Source: Chitinophagaceae bacterium
GTDB taxonomy: Bacteria > Bacteroidota > Bacteroidia > Chitinophagales > Chitinophagaceae
Reading direction: 5' to 3'
NCBI GenBank assembly: GCA_023251335.1
Contig: JAHEZA010000111.1
Coordinates: 1-7,326, forward strand
Length of the DNA: 7,326 nucleotides
The notes beneath the pieces were generated by a model, which saw only the letters and a list, made by a program, of their open reading frames with translations, made no database searches and was not told the origin of the DNA. Shown here in pieces: positions 6,726-7,326 of the stretch. Made by a program: the position numbers and the translations under genes. Each line of letters opens with the position of its first letter. Within the stretch, counting starts at the first letter, position 1.

Positions 6726-6742
6726 AAAGAAAGTATTTCTTT
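6726..6742. promoter_or_regulatory. perfect inverted repeat before the methyltransferase
   Basis: AAAGAAA and TTTCTTT flank a GTA centre, a perfect 7-3-7 dyad 20 bp upstream of the methyltransferase ATG in the divergent intergenic region. It could be an operator for the leftward operon or a leader hairpin. The simple A/G content makes chance a real alternative. Confidence 0.3.
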
Positions 6743-6773
6743 ATCACTATTCGGATTGGAGTTCTTCGTAAAA

Positions 6774-6804
6774 TTGAAATAAGAACAAAGTTGGAATACA
6801 TTTC
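6774..6804 (+). promoter_or_regulatory. candidate Bacteroidota-type promoter
   Basis: TTG (6774-6776), a 20-base spacer, and TACATTTC (6797-6804) fit the phylum's -33 TTG and -7 TAnnTTTG elements with one mismatch at the last base. Transcription would begin near 6810, about 35 nt ahead of the ATG at 6844. I found no comparable match for the leftward operon in this region. Confidence 0.45.
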
Positions 6805-6843
6805 TTTTAGCCATTAATACTCAATTTCTGAAGAAAAGAAATA

Positions 6844-7326
6844 ATGAAAATCGCTGCTGCCGTCATCCTTTATTATCCCGATGAAAGTGTTATAAAAAAC
6901 ATATTGTCCTATTCCAATTTGGTTGAAAAATTGTATCTGATAGACAATTCAGAAACGTCTTCTAAACTGATAATGGAACATGTGGAACGATTTAGCAATC
7001 CGGTGTATATACATGATGGAGAAAATAAGGGAATCGCTGCCAGGCTCAACCAGGTTGGTAATCTCGCGATAAATGAAGGTTTTGAATGGCTGTTGACTAT
7101 GGACCAGGATTCTTTGTTTGAAGAGGAAACATTCGTTAGTTATTTGAATTGTGTTGCCGGGTTTGACAAGAAGGAAAATGTGAGCACGTTCGGAATAAAC
7201 CACACGGAAAAATTGGCTTATTCTGATATTTGTATATCGACACAGGTAAATCATCTGATCACTTCCGGGAGCATTTTAAATTTAGGGTTGGTAAATGGAA
7301 TCTGGGGTTTTGATGAGAAATTATTT
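6844..7326 (+). CDS. rhamnosyltransferase-like family 2 glycosyltransferase (3' truncated)
   Basis: An open frame of 161 codons runs from ATG 6844 to the right edge without a stop. The product starts MKIAAAVILYYPDE, with DNS at 34-36, ENKGIAARLNQ at 60-70, the highly characteristic TMDQDS at 85-90, TSGSILNL at 140-147 and GFDEKLF at 155-161. The N-GIA-LN and DQDS motifs are the hallmark of the RfbF/rhamnosyltransferase subgroup, in which DQD provides the metal-binding acidic residues. Members of this group add rhamnose or related deoxysugars to O-antigen or capsule chains; the actual sugar here is not shown. The family is usually about 280-310 residues, so roughly half is present. It is transcribed divergently from the methyltransferase operon, 137 bp away, and has a candidate promoter in that gap. 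Confidence 0.88.
   Translation, partial: MKIAAAVILYYPDESVIKNILSYSNLVEKLYLIDNSETSSKLIMEHVERFSNPVYIHDGENKGIAARLNQVGNLAINEGFEWLLTMDQDSLFEEETFVSYLNCVAGFDKKENVSTFGINHTEKLAYSDICISTQVNHLITSGSILNLGLVNGIWGFDEKLF

Noticed and set aside
6949..7254. A 101-codon minus-strand frame near the right edge.
   Set aside because: It lies antisense to the truncated glycosyltransferase, whose DQDS and GIA motifs are unmistakable.

Overview
The window reads as a piece of a Bacteroidota chromosome, most like the Chitinophagaceae/Sphingobacteriales group. The reasons are an AT-rich composition, almost no Shine-Dalgarno sequences, a lipoprotein whose cysteine is followed by lysines and acidic residues (the Bacteroidota surface-export style), a YfhO-type membrane protein end, a long two-module MacB/FtsX permease typical of this phylum, and one candidate promoter of the phylum's TTG/TAnnTTTG type. 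The assignment rests on family resemblance seen by eye, not on a database search.

Layout. Bases 1-1035 (+) hold the 3' end of a YfhO-like membrane protein and, 16 bp later, a complete family 2 glycosyltransferase with a TTG start. Bases 1136-2077 (+) encode a predicted surface lipoprotein with a PKD/K319-like domain followed by a DNRLRE (CBM96-like) domain. Facing it is a 795-residue ABC transporter permease (4607 to 2220, -). Bases 4608-4997 have no convincing full-size gene but hold the best regulatory signals of the window: an exact match to the sigma-54 (RpoN) promoter consensus and an 18-bp dyad about 85 bp upstream of the predicted start, both oriented to drive the permease. Next come a second glycosyltransferase and a SAM-dependent methyltransferase (6706 to 4998, -), which overlap by 4 bp. 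A divergent promoter region (6707-6843) separates these from a third, rhamnosyltransferase-like glycosyltransferase (6844 onward, +) that runs off the end of the window.

Interpretation. Three family 2 glycosyltransferases, a methyltransferase and a YfhO-like protein form part of a locus for surface polysaccharide or glycan assembly. The permease, with its own sigma-54 control region, looks like a separately regulated unit inside this locus. It is bracketed by two imperfect direct repeats (2148-2187 and 4950-4990; 35 identities in 41 aligned columns). These could be the scar of an insertion or of a collapsed tandem array, or a shared 3'-end element of minus-strand genes. No wholly new system is evident. 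The sigma-54-controlled permease and its flanking repeats are the parts most worth following up.
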